DNA from: Halalkalibacter akibai JCM 9157
GTDB taxonomy: Bacteria > Bacillota > Bacilli > Bacillales > Bacillaceae_D
Reading direction: 5' to 3'
Length of the DNA: 64,000 nt
Assembly (NCBI RefSeq): GCF_000513135.1
Contig: NZ_BAUV01000005.1
Span: 109,130 to 173,129, forward strand
A model generated the notes under the pieces. The model worked only from the letters and a program-made list of their open reading frames with translations. It did no database searches and had not been told where the DNA came from. Made by a program: the position numbers and the translations under genes. Position 1 is the stretch's first letter; each line of letters begins with the position of its first letter. Of this stretch, positions 53,987 to 63,821 are shown one piece after another.

Positions 53987-54319
53987 GTGATTTCGAAAGA
54001 ACTGTTGGTAATATTGATTCTTGTGGTAATGCTCCTTTTCATAACGATAAAGAGGAAAAGAAAGGCGAAATTGACTATCGTTAGAAGCTCAAATTCGCAG
54101 AACAAGAAACGAAACCTTTCAAACACATTAGCAAAAAAACGGGTGAATCACCTAAATAAAATGGCAATTGATCAGGAGCATTATCTATTTTTAAAAGGCT
54201 TAATAGATGGGCAAATCAGCGAAGAACAATACGACAAGTGGGCACATTCGCGAAAGCACGAAGGTCCAGAAGTGTTTAGACAATTACTAAAGAGACCTTA
54301 TAAGACACGTAAGCTATAA
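53987..54319 (+). CDS. small single-helix membrane protein
   Basis: 110 residues from GTG 53987 (GAGAGGTGG upstream). N-terminal membrane helix ISKELLVILILVVMLLFITI followed at once by KRKRKAK, so an N-out/C-in anchor; the rest is basic and soluble with EEQYDKWAH. The longer frame from 53909 overlaps the previous gene and lacks a ribosome site. Unknown function; probable member of the NERD-helicase operon. Confidence 0.6.
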   Translation: MISKELLVILILVVMLLFITIKRKRKAKLTIVRSSNSQNKKRNLSNTLAKKRVNHLNKMAIDQEHYLFLKGLIDGQISEEQYDKWAHSRKHEGPEVFRQLLKRPYKTRKL

Positions 54320-54376
54320 AAAGCGAAATGGTTGTGAAAACAGTTTGGGAATATGTACTAAAAAGAGGTAAGCATT

Positions 54377-55234
54377 ATGAAAATGTTCATAGAAGCATGG
54401 AGTGCTAAATTCCAATCAGAAAAATATCCAATAGAGTTTTATATACATAATATAAAAGGGTTACAGATTGCAAGTAGCCCTGAAAAAGCAGGAGAACACA
54501 TTATTAATCTTCTTCATTGGAAGGATGGAAAAGTAAGGATAGATTCTAATGGTGATGTATTAGTTGGTAATGAGAATTACACTTTGTTGGCGACAAAACC
54601 CAATACATATAATGAAACGAGACATAAAGAGATCTTATCTTCTATAGACTTTTATCATTGGGTGCAAGAGGTAAAGAAACAAAATTCATTTGAGGCGAAT
54701 AAGGTAAATGACCTTGCGAATAAATTTGATCTTTACGGGAGAGATTCTCTTGTTATTCCAGCTTTTATCCTTCACATCATTTCACCATTAATTTATCCTC
54801 TTTATGATCAGCATGTTGAGAGAGCGAAAAGGGCACTACTGGCCGAGAATATTAGCTTTAAAAATCGTGATATTCATATTGTAGCTTATAAAGAGTATCA
54901 GAGTTTCCTCCAAGATATTAGCGGAAACAATCCTACCATCTCGTTAGAAGAAGTCAAAAAAACAGATAATGCACTATGGAGTTTTGGTAAATGGTTAAAA
55001 GGTCAACACAAAATCAAAGCTCATAATGGAAAGACGAAAAAATTGAATGAAAACCATTTCACACCAAACAATGACTTTAAAAAAGAAGTACTAGATAGGA
55101 TAAGTCGCGGTAATACTTCGCAAAAAGAAGTCATGAAAAGTGTTGCGGTAAAGTTCGGTGTAACGTTACCAGATAGTTATTATAAATATCCAGGTTCTCA
55201 CATAAATCGTTGGAGAAAGCAGAGTATATACTAA
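54377..55234 (+). CDS. unrecognised 285-residue protein
   Basis: Soluble, alpha-rich protein. SLVIPAFILHIISPLIYPLYDQHVERAKRALL (about 135-165) looks like a helical core reminiscent of base-excision or DUF-type alpha bundles, but I cannot assign it. The C-terminal part KEVMKSVAVKFGVTLPDSYYKYPGSHINRW may be a helix-turn-helix. AAGAGGTAAG precedes the ATG. It stands in a row of island genes of unknown role. Confidence 0.6.
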   Translation: MKMFIEAWSAKFQSEKYPIEFYIHNIKGLQIASSPEKAGEHIINLLHWKDGKVRIDSNGDVLVGNENYTLLATKPNTYNETRHKEILSSIDFYHWVQEVKKQNSFEANKVNDLANKFDLYGRDSLVIPAFILHIISPLIYPLYDQHVERAKRALLAENISFKNRDIHIVAYKEYQSFLQDISGNNPTISLEEVKKTDNALWSFGKWLKGQHKIKAHNGKTKKLNENHFTPNNDFKKEVLDRISRGNTSQKEVMKSVAVKFGVTLPDSYYKYPGSHINRWRKQSIY

Positions 55235-55375
55235 TTTTATGGAGTGGTGGATGAGGGGAATAATCAAAGCTGCTGTGGTTTCTAGATTAAGAGGCTGGCT
55301 ACTACTTGTTTAACAACGGTCAATGGAATTTTGTAGATTTTAGACCTTCAATATTAGAATAAGGAGTTGTTAATC

Positions 55376-56067
55376 ATGATCTGGATTAACATTGATAAAC
55401 CAACTAAAACGTATACAGTACATAAGAGAAGTTGCTATTACATTCCTGAGAGAGATACGAATTTTAAAGGTATTGAACGAGAGCTAGGGGATGGTGGATG
55501 GTTCAATTGGAAAAGAAAATTAAATGTCTTGAAAATTATGAAGCTTGGAGTCGTCCTACAAAAATAGATTTTGAATCTAAAGTTGGAAGAGACATATGGG
55601 AAGAACATTGGGAAAATTGCGAAAGGCTCCATAAAATGATGGTGAGAAGTCAGAGACTATCTGACAAGATTAAGCAAAGCATTACGAATGAAATGGACAC
55701 AACTAGAATGGTTAACGTTCCTAAATTAGAACAACGGAAAGTAATAACTGTTAAAAGTAACAAAAAAATAGGTGTACTTGTTCAAACGACATTAAAAGAG
55801 ATACTTGAGAGTAATACAATATCTCCAACTGTCATTGATTTATTACAAACAGAAAAATATTCAAAAGAGACGTTTAATATTAATTTTCCTGTATTAAAAG
55901 AAGTGGATCGTTCGAGAAATATGGATGAGCAAAAGAAAGATAGTAGGGGTTACATTCGATATTATAAATCAACGGTTAAAATCCAAGGGAAAACCTATTT
56001 TCTAAGCTCGCAATGGTATGATTTTAGTAGAACACATTTAGAAAGATGGATTGCTAAGAATAGTTAG
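55376..56067 (+). pseudogene. unrecognised gene split by a one-base deletion
   Basis: ATG 55376 follows AAGGAG and gives MIWINIDKPTKTYTVHKRS... GDGGWF. In the next frame, from about 55505, the sequence continues QLEKKIKCLENYEAWSRPTKIDFE and runs to 56067. One added C in TTCAATTGG joins both into a ~230-residue protein. The N-terminal part resembles a small domain seen at the start of uncharacterised proteins (W-x-N-x-D-KPTK ... DGGW). Unknown function. Confidence 0.55.
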
Positions 56068-56418
56068 TTTCAAAAGGATAAAAAGACGATGGCTTTGAAG
56101 TTAGATGGGGTGGTTACAGGCTGAAAAAAACATCCTAAAATACTAGAAGTGCATCGTTGTAAAGGACTATTGTAACTGAAAAGTGAAAAATAGACTACGA
56201 TTTCAACTAAACCTTACTATTAAGAACTAATTATGATGGTGAAGAAAAGAATTAATTTAAGAAGCTAAGAGTATCCCATTAAAGGGTTGTCCTTAGCCTT
56301 TTTTGTGACTAAATCCTCGATTAAATTACAAAAAATAGCAAAAGCAGTTACGACTAATGTATTATTAAGACAGTAGTATCGTTCATTAAATTTCAACGTT
56401 ATACGAAGAGGTGGGTTT
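56068..56418. other. intergenic with terminator
   Basis: A hairpin GCTAAG ... CTTAGC followed by CTTTTTTG (56265-56305) ends the previous gene. The ribosome site AAGAGGTGGG precedes the next ATG. No small gene seen. Confidence 0.55.
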
Positions 56419-59400
56419 ATGCTTAAACAAGGAATCTATGAAGAAATCATCACCAAGAAACTCAATTCTGAGCTAACGGAATTAAATAGTCATACATATG
56501 AGCTAGGAAAAGAAAAGTTAGATGTCGAGGAAGCCAAGAAGCTTCTCTCCAATTATATCTCTCATATAACAAGAAGGGCTCTGGCATTTATAAGAGATAA
56601 TGAAAAGAATGATGCTAACGCATTATTGGACCAGATTAGAGTGTGCAATGAGATCGTTTCACTGTTAAGTCTGAAACTAGATGATGAGGAGTTTAGGAGT
56701 TTACAAATTGAGGAAGAAGGTCAAGTGTTAACATCTATTTATTCCCGTCTAAATTCAGTGAAAAGTTTGAGGAAAGACGAAATTATCAGGCCTGTTACTC
56801 CTATTTCGCAAAGTTCTCTTTTTACCGGATCAAATTATGAACCTAACATGCTAAGTGAGATGAAAAAAGAAATTTTAACTTCTGATCATATAGATATGCT
56901 TGTTTCATTTATTAAGTGGAGTGGTTTGCGTTGTATTATTGAAGAACTTAAATCCTTTACAGAAAAGGGCGGAAAGCTTAGAGTCATCACAACATCTTAT
57001 ATGGAGGCTACTGATTTTAAAGCAATTGATGAGTTAAGTCAGTTAACTAACACAGAAATCAAAGTTTCCTATGATGTAGAAAGGACCAGGTTACATGCGA
57101 AAGCCTATCTTTTCCAAAGAGAAACGGGCTTTAGTACGGCTTATATTGGTTCATCTAATCTCTCTAATCCAGCTTTAACGTCAGGGCTAGAGTGGAATCT
57201 TAAAGTAACTGAGAAGGATTCGTTTGATATTGTTAGAAAGTTTGAAGCGACATTTGAAAGCTATTGGAATGACAAAGAATTTAAAACATTTCATTTTGAA
57301 AATCCGGAGCATCAAGAGTTATTAAAAAGTGCATTGTCTAAAAACAAGAGGGAAGAATCAAATGAGTTTCATTTCGCTTTTGATATTAGACCTTTTCATT
57401 ATCAAAAAGAAATTCTGGAAAAGTTACAAGTAGAGCGTAATGTGTTTGGGAGGTATAAAAATTTAGTTGTTGCTGCTACAGGTGTGGGTAAAACGGTAAT
57501 TTCTGCTTTTGATTATAAGCAGTTCTATCAGTCAAATAGAAAAAAAGCACGTCTACTGTTCGTTGCTCATAGGGAAGAGATCCTTAAGCAGAGTAGGGAT
57601 ACTTTTCGAGCTATATTAAAGGATGCCAACTTTGGGGATTTATTTGTGGGAACTTATCAACCTGCATCAATTGACCATTTATTTGTGAGCATTCAGAGTT
57701 TTAATAGTAAGAAGTTATATGAGACAACATCAAGAGATTTTTACGATTTTATCATTGTCGATGAATTCCATCATGCTGCTTCTGAATCCTATCAACGCCT
57801 CATTAACCATTATAAGCCTAAAATACTCCTTGGGTTAACAGCGACACCTGAGCGGATGGATGGTAAAGATATTCTTACTTATTTTGATGACACAATAGCT
57901 GCTGAAATGAGATTGACAGAGGCTGTTAATCAAAAATTACTTTCTCCTTTTCAATACTTCTGTGTAAGTGATTTAGTTGATCTCTCGATGTTGAAATGGA
58001 GTCGTAAAGGCTACGATATCAGAGAATTAGAGAATGTGTATACTTCTAGTGACTTGAGAAGTAATCAAATCATAAAGAGTATACATAAATATGTAACCGC
58101 TATAGAGGAAGTAAAAGGTCTCGGTTTCTGTGTATCAATTGAACATGCCAAATACATGGCGAATTATTTTAATAAGAGTGGAATTTCGGCGGTTTGTTTG
58201 TACGGAGATGTAAATAAGTCGGAGCGTTATGAAGCGCAGGATAAGTTGGTAAAAGGTGAGGTTAAGTTTATCTTTGTCGTTGATTTATATAACGAAGGTA
58301 TCGATATCCCGGAAGTAAATACGGTCTTATTTTTACGACCAACTGAGAGCTTAACGGTTTTCTTGCAACAGTTAGGAAGAGGATTACGTCTTTCTGAAGG
58401 CAAGGATTGTTTAACGGTATTAGATTTCGTTGGACAAGCGCACAGGAATTATAATTTCGAAGAGAAGTTTAAGGCTTTAGTAGGGAAGACGAAGCATTCT
58501 GTGCAGCACTATGTAGAAAATGGCTTCTTTAATCTACCAAAGGGTTGTTTTATTCAATTGGAAAAACAAGCGAAAGAATATATCTTAAGGAATATAAAAG
58601 ACGGTGCTAATACTAAGGGTAATCTGATTGCCAAAATGAGACATTTCCAAGAAGACACAGGAAAAGAGTTAACGTTAACGAATTTCCTCAATCATTATCA
58701 TTTGTCAGTGCATGACTTCTATGGTAAGAGCAAGGATCGGAGTTTTGCACGCTTTAAAGTATTGGCGGAAGCGCATGAAGGTTTCCATTGTGAAAATGAA
58801 AATCTTATAACCAGTCGCTTACCAAATTTATTTCATATTAACTCTAAGCATCTGCTTAGTTTTTGGATTCGTTATATACAGGAGAACCTAGTTGAAACAG
58901 AAGAAGAGAAGCTTATGTTGGCTATGTTCTATTATTCCTTTTATCAACACCATCCGTCAAAAGAGGGGTTCTCTTCACTCGAAGAAGGAATCCAACAAAT
59001 TATAAGTGTAGAAGAAATCAGGCTAGAATTACTAGAAATTCTCTACAGCAAATATAATTCTATTGAGACAATGGAAATGGAAAATGAATTTGGTTTTCCT
59101 TGTCCATTAAGAGTTCATAGCAACTATTCTAGAAATCAAGTGTTGGCTGCTTTAGGTTATTATAATGAAGAAACTAGTCCAACTTTTAGGGAAGGGGTGA
59201 AACATTTCCAAGAAAAAGAACTAGATGTGTTTTTTACTACTCTAAATAAATCAGAAAAGGATTTTTCTCCTTCTACTTTGTATGATGATTACGCGATCAA
59301 TGACAGCTTATTCCATTGGCAATCGCAATCAACTGTAGCAGAAGGTAGCAATACAGCTAAACGTTATATTACACATAAACAGAAAGGCCATAAGCTTGCA

Positions 59401-59571
59401 TTGTTTGTAAGAGAGTACAAACAGGAATATGGGTTAACAGCATCTTTTGTCTTTCTAGGCCTAGTCGATTATGTGAAGCATTCGGGAAGTAAGCCGGTGA
59501 GCTTTGTGTGGAAGTTACATGAGGAGATGCCTTCTTATCTAGTGCCGAGGGCGAATAAGGTGATTTTATAG
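56419..59571 (+). CDS. PLD-nuclease/DEAH helicase/DUF3427-like protein
   Basis: 1050 residues. A phospholipase-D-type nuclease domain (about 130-300) has the HKD-like sequence LHAKAYLFQRETGFSTAYIGSSNLSNPAL. The superfamily II helicase core (about 325-700) follows: AATGVGKTVIS (Walker A), IIVDEFHHA (DEAH-type box DEFH), GLTATPERMDG, and the C-lobe VDLYNEGIDIPEV with QQLGRGLRL. The ~350-residue tail matches the DUF3427 region in layout. Such proteins occur in restriction-like loci. It is followed by MazG-like and HNH genes, probably one operon. Confidence 0.9.
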   Translation: MLKQGIYEEIITKKLNSELTELNSHTYELGKEKLDVEEAKKLLSNYISHITRRALAFIRDNEKNDANALLDQIRVCNEIVSLLSLKLDDEEFRSLQIEEEGQVLTSIYSRLNSVKSLRKDEIIRPVTPISQSSLFTGSNYEPNMLSEMKKEILTSDHIDMLVSFIKWSGLRCIIEELKSFTEKGGKLRVITTSYMEATDFKAIDELSQLTNTEIKVSYDVERTRLHAKAYLFQRETGFSTAYIGSSNLSNPALTSGLEWNLKVTEKDSFDIVRKFEATFESYWNDKEFKTFHFENPEHQELLKSALSKNKREESNEFHFAFDIRPFHYQKEILEKLQVERNVFGRYKNLVVAATGVGKTVISAFDYKQFYQSNRKKARLLFVAHREEILKQSRDTFRAILKDANFGDLFVGTYQPASIDHLFVSIQSFNSKKLYETTSRDFYDFIIVDEFHHAASESYQRLINHYKPKILLGLTATPERMDGKDILTYFDDTIAAEMRLTEAVNQKLLSPFQYFCVSDLVDLSMLKWSRKGYDIRELENVYTSSDLRSNQIIKSIHKYVTAIEEVKGLGFCVSIEHAKYMANYFNKSGISAVCLYGDVNKSERYEAQDKLVKGEVKFIFVVDLYNEGIDIPEVNTVLFLRPTESLTVFLQQLGRGLRLSEGKDCLTVLDFVGQAHRNYNFEEKFKALVGKTKHSVQHYVENGFFNLPKGCFIQLEKQAKEYILRNIKDGANTKGNLIAKMRHFQEDTGKELTLTNFLNHYHLSVHDFYGKSKDRSFARFKVLAEAHEGFHCENENLITSRLPNLFHINSKHLLSFWIRYIQENLVETEEEKLMLAMFYYSFYQHHPSKEGFSSLEEGIQQIISVEEIRLELLEILYSKYNSIETMEMENEFGFPCPLRVHSNYSRNQVLAALGYYNEETSPTFREGVKHFQEKELDVFFTTLNKSEKDFSPSTLYDDYAINDSLFHWQSQSTVAEGSNTAKRYITHKQKGHKLALFVREYKQEYGLTASFVFLGLVDYVKHSGSKPVSFVWKLHEEMPSYLVPRANKVIL

Positions 59572-59689
59572 ATAGAGGGTTAGAGTATAGATTCTACTAT
59601 TTTGGTTATGCTCCACATTAATATATAGATTATCTTGAGGGATTTCGGAGTTATTCTGTCCAAAATTCATGATGAAGGGAAACTTAAAT

Positions 59690-60013
59690 ATGCCAACATA
59701 TAATAAACTCGTTCGGGATAAAATCCCTGATATCATTAAAAAGACGGGGAAAAATTTTCAGGTTACTGTACTAGATCCTCTTACATTTGAAAAAGAATTA
59801 AAAGTAAAATTAAAGGAAGAAATGGACGAGGTGCTACAAGCTGGAAAGACGGAAGATTTAGTCGAAGAATTGGCAGATTTATTAGAGGTGGTTTATGCGC
59901 TCTGTCGTCATCATGGGATTGATCCAAGTGAACTTGAGCTTGTCAGAGAGTGTAAGAAACACGAACGAGGTGGATTTAATGAAAAAATCTATTTACTTGA
60001 CGTCGAGGATTAG
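59690..60013 (+). CDS. MazG-like pyrophosphohydrolase
   Basis: 107 residues from ATG 59690 (GAAGGGAAA upstream; an ATG at 59669 adds seven residues). MPTYNKLVRDKIPDII at the start and KLKEEMDEVLQAGKTEDLVEELADLLEVVYAL carry the EExxE-x12-ExxD metal site of all-alpha NTP pyrophosphohydrolases. Family members hydrolyse (d)NTPs. Next to a helicase/nuclease it could deplete or modify nucleotides during infection; that is inference. Confidence 0.85.
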   Translation: MPTYNKLVRDKIPDIIKKTGKNFQVTVLDPLTFEKELKVKLKEEMDEVLQAGKTEDLVEELADLLEVVYALCRHHGIDPSELELVRECKKHERGGFNEKIYLLDVED

Positions 60014-60037
60014 TCGTATTGGGTAAGGAGGATAGAA

Positions 60038-61024
60038 ATGAGTCATAAGCTGAAGGTTGGTGAATTAAGAGAAGCATACTTACTGGAAGAAGATATTTGG
60101 AGGGTCTTTACCGTTGTGTTATCTAGTAAATCGGCGAAATCTTCTACATATAAGTATGCGTTAATGAAATCACTAATTGAAAACCTTTACCAGGTCAATG
60201 AGCGACACGAGCTATCTTATGATCAACTGGCCTACTCGTTTACAAAGATTTACTGGAACTTAATTGTTCATCATCAACTGATCAATCAAAATAGAGGGAA
60301 AATTGCTAGGGTTGTAACAATCATTAAAGAAGTCCAGGATGCTAATTCAATTCCACCTGAATTTGTCTTTGATAAGATTGATGATGCACTTCAACTCAAA
60401 CTTGTTAGTAAAGTAAAAGCGACGATGAAAGAAAATGTTTATGGAGCACTTTATGGCGATACACGGGGTTCCTTTTATGCATTTGATCATAAAAAAGAAA
60501 CCTTAACATTAAATCCTAAGGTGCACCAGTTTATGTTAAACTACCAACGGCTAATAGTGAATTTAACTAACTATCATATGGCTGCGATGATCGAACAATT
60601 AAATGAAGTGCCAAGTATTAATTACTTGCTTGGAAAGGTAGAGAGTATAGCGAAGCGTTCTTCTTTATCAGCATTTGAGAGAGTCCTTTTAACTTATTCT
60701 AAGGCGGATTGTTTTTATTGTCAGAAAACATTAACGGGAGTGAAGAGAGAAACACATGTGGATCATTTTATTCCGTGGTCGTTTGTTCAGTCGGATCATA
60801 TTTGGAATTTAGTGTTGTCCTGCAACAGGTGTAATACTTCCAAAAGTGATAAGCTGCCTGAGCGTGCTTTTCTTGAGTACATCATAAAGCGAAATCATTC
60901 ACTGATTGAGAAAAAAGAGGATGAAACTATTACAAATTTAATGAAGAATTATAAGCAAAAGAAAATTGTTATGCTATACGATTATTCAATAAAAAATGGT
61001 TTTGATACAATTTGGAGTCCTTAA
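60038..61024 (+). CDS. HNH endonuclease
   Basis: 328 residues. A helical N-terminal part (1-210) of unknown role is followed by a zinc-stabilised HNH domain: CFYCQ ... THVDHFIPWSFV ... WNLVLSCNRCNTSKSDKLP, with both CxxC pairs, the catalytic His in VDHF and the Asn in IWNLVLSC. GTAAGGAGGA precedes the ATG. Last gene of the helicase/MazG/HNH set. Confidence 0.88.
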   Translation: MSHKLKVGELREAYLLEEDIWRVFTVVLSSKSAKSSTYKYALMKSLIENLYQVNERHELSYDQLAYSFTKIYWNLIVHHQLINQNRGKIARVVTIIKEVQDANSIPPEFVFDKIDDALQLKLVSKVKATMKENVYGALYGDTRGSFYAFDHKKETLTLNPKVHQFMLNYQRLIVNLTNYHMAAMIEQLNEVPSINYLLGKVESIAKRSSLSAFERVLLTYSKADCFYCQKTLTGVKRETHVDHFIPWSFVQSDHIWNLVLSCNRCNTSKSDKLPERAFLEYIIKRNHSLIEKKEDETITNLMKNYKQKKIVMLYDYSIKNGFDTIWSP

Positions 61025-61124
61025 TCTAGCTAATAAAAATTCTTTTGCAATAAATATGATTAATGAACTGTATAGTACTTCAAAATGAAACTTTTCGCTT
61101 AATGTTCTTGCAAGAAGGGAGAAA

Positions 61125-61158
61125 ATAAAGCCGGCATAGCTTGTATGCTGGCTTTTTT
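61125..61158. terminator. bidirectional terminator
   Basis: AAAGCCGGCATA GCTTG TATGCTGGCTTT followed by TTTAAAC, between convergent genes. Confidence 0.8.
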
Positions 61159-61161
61159 AAA

Positions 61162-62487
61162 CTAACTTCTCTTAATAATATTAATTATTTCCTCGCCGAA
61201 ATCTTCAACTTTCTTTGGTCCGAAACCGTCAATCTTTAAAAGTTGCTCAACAGTCACAGGCCTTTTTTCGAGCAACAATTCTAAAGTTGAATTTTTAAAT
61301 ACATAATAGGGTTTCACATTCATGTTCTTTGCGTAGCTTAATCGAAAGGCTGTAAGACGTTCTTTCAAGTTATCTTCTATTTGAACTTGTCTATTTTGAG
61401 CATCTATCACTATTAAGTTATTTCGACCTTCTTTTTTTACAGGCCCTGAGTTCTGGAATATTGATACAATCTCCTTACCGTAATCATTCACTCTCTTTAT
61501 TCCAAACCCCTCAATTTCTAATAGCTGATTAAGTGTTATGGGATGGAGGATGACTAGATCATCCAGCATTTTGTTTGAGAAAATATGATAGGGTTTCACA
61601 TTCAATGAACTAGATTTGTTAGATCGAAACTTTTTTAATTTTTTTGATAGTTCATTAGTTTCTGGGCTAACTGATTTATCCACAGTTTGCTCTTTTTGAA
61701 CTTCTTCAGGTGATTTCTCCGACACAGTTGTTAGATAGGGTTCAGGGTTAAATGGTTTTTCCTTGCTGAGTTGCACAAGTGATTCAGCAATTTGGTAGAC
61801 GTATTTATCTAACATAAAGACGGGAGAACTTTGATTTAATTTTGTTTTCAAGAATGGGACAATCTGGTCATGGCGTACGACATTTTGTTTAATATTATCA
61901 GGAGCTTTATCTGAAATGGTGATGATAGTCTTTGGGTTAGCGAAGGTCACGCCGTATCGAATAGGGCAATGAGTAATAACGCCTTTACTCTTTAAGTAGT
62001 TTTCTAAAATACCTACATGCCGTTCAACTTGAGTGATGGGGCTATACATTCCTTCTTTATTTATAACTCTGTTATTCTTCATGATAACTCTTTGGAAATC
62101 TCCTTTCTCAGTTATATGGATATTTCCATATAACTTTTTAACTTCTAAGATAAGAATAAATTTGTGGGATACTATAATAAAGTCAAATTGAGCTTCGTAA
62201 TTTTCAGACTTTAGAAATACGTCATGTAAGATTACAATGGGGAGCATGGAGTTCTGTAGTTCAAATAAAACACTTTTTTCTCCTGCGTGTCCGATAGAAA
62301 ATAACTTGTGGTGATCCTCGACTTTTTTTCTATTCACATTTGGTTGAGAGATATCTAATAAATTTTTGAGATTGTGAAGGATACTTGCTTTATCGTTAAA
62401 CTTTTTATAAACGACAGGACTTTTAATCTCTCTTTTGTCACTTAATTTTTCCATTATGTTTTTAAGGAAGGACATGCTAAACCTCAT
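61162..62487 (-). CDS. NERD domain protein with two HRDC domains
   Basis: 441 residues. The NERD domain (about 65-170) contains EAQFDFIIVSHKFILILEVKKLYGNI, i.e. D...ExK. Two C-terminal HRDC-type helical domains follow: LKKFRSNKSSSLNVKPYHIFSNKMLDDLVILHP...LLEIEGFGIKRVNDYG (read in part) and a close repeat ending LLKIDGFGPKKVEDFGEEI. HRDC domains bind DNA in RecQ and RNase D. No helicase motor is present, so it looks like a DNA-targeting nuclease. The start at 62487 lies in an AT-rich region with AATGAGG; an internal ATG three codons later is possible. Confidence 0.85.
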   Translation of the reverse strand: MRFSMSFLKNIMEKLSDKREIKSPVVYKKFNDKASILHNLKNLLDISQPNVNRKKVEDHHKLFSIGHAGEKSVLFELQNSMLPIVILHDVFLKSENYEAQFDFIIVSHKFILILEVKKLYGNIHITEKGDFQRVIMKNNRVINKEGMYSPITQVERHVGILENYLKSKGVITHCPIRYGVTFANPKTIITISDKAPDNIKQNVVRHDQIVPFLKTKLNQSSPVFMLDKYVYQIAESLVQLSKEKPFNPEPYLTTVSEKSPEEVQKEQTVDKSVSPETNELSKKLKKFRSNKSSSLNVKPYHIFSNKMLDDLVILHPITLNQLLEIEGFGIKRVNDYGKEIVSIFQNSGPVKKEGRNNLIVIDAQNRQVQIEDNLKERLTAFRLSYAKNMNVKPYYVFKNSTLELLLEKRPVTVEQLLKIDGFGPKKVEDFGEEIINIIKRS

Positions 62488-62991
62488 TTCTTTATCTATT
62501 AGTTCTTTGTATTGTAATATTATGTAATTATACCAAATAAGTAGGTCTTTAGGATGTATTGTTGAAAATATAGTGATGAGAATAATTAAAGGATTATAGC
62601 AAAAAATTGCTTATTTAAGAAGAAACTAATCAGGTTAAGTATGATTGTCAAATCTCAACATGTGAAGCGAAGGGATTGTTGCGGTAGTTCCTAAAAATTG
62701 GTGGAAAAACTATTAAGTTTAGTAAATGTTACAAAGGGTGTCTGACGTAGGGAGTAACAAGTCACCAGTCACCAGTCACCATAGCAAAGTTGAGATTGTC
62801 GCTTAAAGGATCTTAAATACTAGTAGGGTGAGGAAAAATAAGAGTGATAAGTTTGTTAACATATATAGGGAGGCTTCCTTATTTCAGTTGTCTAAATAAT
62901 CAACAATCATATTCTGAATACTATTGACCAACTCACCTTTTCTTGTGACAATTCAGTTAAACGTTGACCTTGTTGCATACTCGTTTCTGTA
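62488..62991. other. intergenic, mostly featureless
   Basis: AT-rich, no convincing gene. A 7-bp unit is repeated three times (AGTCACC x3, 62759-62779). Confidence 0.45.
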
Positions 62992-62997
62992 TTGTTT

Positions 62998-63478
62998 TTA
63001 AAACTATTAGATATTGGTTGTGGAGAAGGAAAGGACTCCGTATTTTTTGCGAGAAATGGATATGATGTTACAGCTTTTGGTATTTCTGATGCTGGGATTG
63101 AAGAAACGAAGAGACTATCTGCCGAGGTTGTAGTGGATGTGAAAGTTTTTAGGACGGATCTATCTGATTTTAAATTTACTGAGCAGCTTGACTGTCTTTT
63201 TTTAGTGATGTACTGCACTATATTAAACCTGAGTATCGTCGAGAAATCTGTGATAACTATAAGGAATACACGAACAAAAATGGGATGCATTTCTTTAATG
63301 TGTTCGTACAAAAGCCTTTTATAGCGCCTCCGCCAGAAATTGAAATGCTCATGGTTGGAAGTCTGGGGAGTTGTTAGCTCATTACCATGATTGGTTCATC
63401 GAGAGTAGTTCCGAAGTTATATTTAATTGTGATTCGTCAGGAATTCCACATCAGCATGCAATGAGTTAGGTTATTATG
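62998..63478 (+). pseudogene. decayed SAM-dependent methyltransferase (TehB-like)
   Basis: LLDIGCGEGKDSVFFARNGYDVTAFGISDAGIEETKR is the SAM-binding core of TehB-type class I methyltransferases. After ~70 codons the frame shifts; later segments read YIKPEYRREICDNYKEYT, then FVQKPFIAPPPEIE, then AHYHDWFIESSSEVIFNCDSSGIPHQHAMS in changing frames, in the order of an intact enzyme. No upstream coding part or start is left. Dead gene at the edge of the rRNA operon. Confidence 0.8.
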
Positions 63479-63502
63479 GCAAGAAGAGTTTAACTTTCTT
63501 CT

Positions 63503-63545
63503 ATAATAAAGAGCGTTGGCTTTAGTCAATGCTCTTTCTGTTTTT
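63503..63545 (+). terminator. terminator-like hairpin
   Basis: AAAGAGCGTTGGC TTTA GTCAATGCTCTTT followed by CTGTTTTTG; separates the decayed gene from the rRNA promoters. Confidence 0.75.
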
Positions 63546-63723
63546 GAGAGTATGGATATAACTGTAAGGTAGTGATTTGTTTTTTAAGAAAAAGTAGGTT
63601 TGTTTTCTTCTTAAAAGGGGTATTTTTAACTTAGACGTATTAATTGTCTATTTTTGTTGAAAGTGTTATTGATGTATGGTAAATTAATAAATCTAGTCGT
63701 AAAAATTAATTTCAAATTAACCA

Positions 63724-63752
63724 TTGCGCAGAATTATAAAACGTGATATATT
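63724..63752 (+). promoter_or_regulatory. rRNA operon promoter P1
   Basis: TTGCGC (63724-63729), exactly 17 bases, TATATT (63747-63752), with a G eight bases after the -10. Shares TTGCGCAGAAT with P2. Confidence 0.65.
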
Positions 63753-63821
63753 ATTACTTGTCGCCGTTGACGGCATCTTATTCATAATGATTGTGCGAAT
63801 AACTTTCCTATAAAAAAGTTG

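Noticed and set aside
62754..62785. Three AGTCACC units as a possible CRISPR or iteron
   Set aside because: Units are only seven bases, directly adjacent, without spacers, so neither a CRISPR array nor a convincing origin.
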